From positions 1-14,557 of the forward strand of contig JAFKFF010000092.1 in assembly GCA_017307315.1 (NCBI GenBank): 14,557 nucleotides of DNA. The letters run 5' to 3'. Position 1 is the stretch's first letter; each line of letters starts with the position of its first letter. This DNA is from Alphaproteobacteria bacterium (lineage in GTDB: Bacteria > Pseudomonadota > Alphaproteobacteria > Micropepsales > Micropepsaceae). Under the pieces are notes generated by a model. It ran no database searches. It was given only the letters and a program-made list of their open reading frames with translations, and was not told where the DNA came from. Below, piece by piece: positions 14,062 to 14,557 of the stretch. A program made the translations under genes and the position numbers.

Positions 14062-14557
14062 ATGGCCCGCATGCGCTATGGCGAAGGATTGCTGGAAGAG
14101 ATCCGGCGGCGGACCGATCTGGTCCAGCTGGTGGGGCGCCGCGTCAAGCTGGTCCGCAAGGGCCGGGTGATGTGGGGCTGTTGTCCCTTCCATGGCGAAA
14201 AGTCCCCCAGCTTCAAGGTCGAGAATGAGCGTCAGGCCTACAAATGTTTCGGCTGCGGCGCGGGCGGGGATGCCTTCAAATGGCTGGTCGAAACCGAAGG
14301 CCTGAGCTTCCCCGAAGCGGTGGAGAAGCTGGCCGCCGAAGCCGGCGTGGAACTTCCCAAATGGTCGCCGGACGACGAGGCGCGGGAAGAAAAGCGCAAA
14401 TCGCTCTATGAGATCGTGGAACTGGCGGCGCAATTCTACGAAGTGCAGCTGCGCGAGAGCGGCGGATTGGAGGCGCGCAATTATCTCAAGCGCCGGGGGC
14501 TCGATGGCCATGCCGCCAAGCAGTTCCGCCTGGGCTATGCGCCCAGTTCTGGCCAGG
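14062..14557 (+). CDS. dnaG: DNA primase DnaG, N-terminal part (runs off the window)
   Basis: The open frame continues past the window end; 165 codons are visible. It starts GEGLLEEIRRRTDLVQLVGRRVKL, typical of DnaG, which synthesises RNA primers at the replication fork. The N-terminal CHC2 zinc-binding domain is intact: Cys41-P-F-His44 and Cys61-F-G-Cys64 (numbering from the ATG at 14062), followed by the conserved GGDAFKWLVETEGLSFPEAVEKLA. The catalytic TOPRIM and helicase-binding domains lie outside. Two in-frame ATGs (14062 and 14071) are candidate starts, neither with a strong Shine-Dalgarno; MRYGEGLL from 14071 fits homologues as well. I see no convincing promoter in the 117 bases between it and the divergent GAF gene. 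Confidence 0.95.
   Translation, partial: MARMRYGEGLLEEIRRRTDLVQLVGRRVKLVRKGRVMWGCCPFHGEKSPSFKVENERQAYKCFGCGAGGDAFKWLVETEGLSFPEAVEKLAAEAGVELPKWSPDDEAREEKRKSLYEIVELAAQFYEVQLRESGGLEARNYLKRRGLDGHAAKQFRLGYAPSSGQ

Noticed and set aside
1..14557. CRISPR arrays, tRNA or rRNA genes, insertion sequences, toxin or phage genes
   Set aside because: I looked for spaced direct repeats, tRNA-like cloverleaf ends and transposase motifs and saw none.

Overview
This 14.6 kb window comes from a GC-rich alphaproteobacterial chromosome. The basis is an Irr-type Fur-family regulator with Irr-box-like operators, the fabA-fabB-fabI cluster beside it, a CC0125/CC1285-type lipoprotein, a PAS_5 protein, a DUF4893 protein, and a carA / GatB-YqeY / dnaG neighbourhood. 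I cannot place it to family; Rhizomicrobium/Micropepsales-like or other non-marine alphaproteobacteria are guesses. No phage, IS element, CRISPR array, tRNA or rRNA is visible. Nearly all of the window is coding, and no gene-free gap exceeds 300 bases.

Layout. 1-1444 (minus): a membrane family 2 glycosyltransferase. 1704-2258 (plus): a lipoprotein that meets, tail to tail, a TusA-like sulfurtransferase (minus). 2635-4425 (plus): a FadD6/FATP-like acyl-CoA synthetase, then a PAS_5 protein (4519-5058). 5055-7600 (minus): a three-gene module of rubrerythrin, a GlpC/HdrD-like Fe-S protein and DUF3501. 7718-8137 (minus): irr. 8332-11602 (plus): fabA, fabB, fabI and a secreted DUF4893 protein, the last overlapping fabI. 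11667-12827 (minus): carA. 12979-13446 (plus): a GatB/YqeY protein. 13456-13944 (minus): a GAF protein. 14062 to the end (plus): the 5' part of dnaG.

The most interesting part is 5055-8332. Two near-identical palindromes of the form TTAGAA-N3-TTCTAA resemble the Irr-box (iron control element). One lies directly upstream of rubrerythrin (7668-7684), the other in the irr/fabA divergent region (8212-8226). Together with irr itself they suggest a local iron- or haem-responsive circuit. It would control a diiron peroxidase-like protein, a putative electron-carrying Fe-S protein and an uncharacterised DUF3501 protein, and perhaps also unsaturated fatty acid synthesis (fabA/fabB) and enoyl reduction (fabI). 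The individual families are known. Their joint function, and the coupling to fab genes, is inference.

Non-coding structure includes two adjacent copies of a palindromic CTCCCCC...GGCGGAGGGGG-type repeat inside the rubrerythrin/Fe-S gap, a strong related-looking hairpin between tusA and the acyl-CoA synthetase, and a compound GTCATTCCC/GGGAATGAC hairpin between the convergent DUF4893 and carA genes. Both closely packed convergent pairs (lipoprotein/tusA and PAS/DUF3501) end on a shared TTAA that supplies a TAA stop to each strand.
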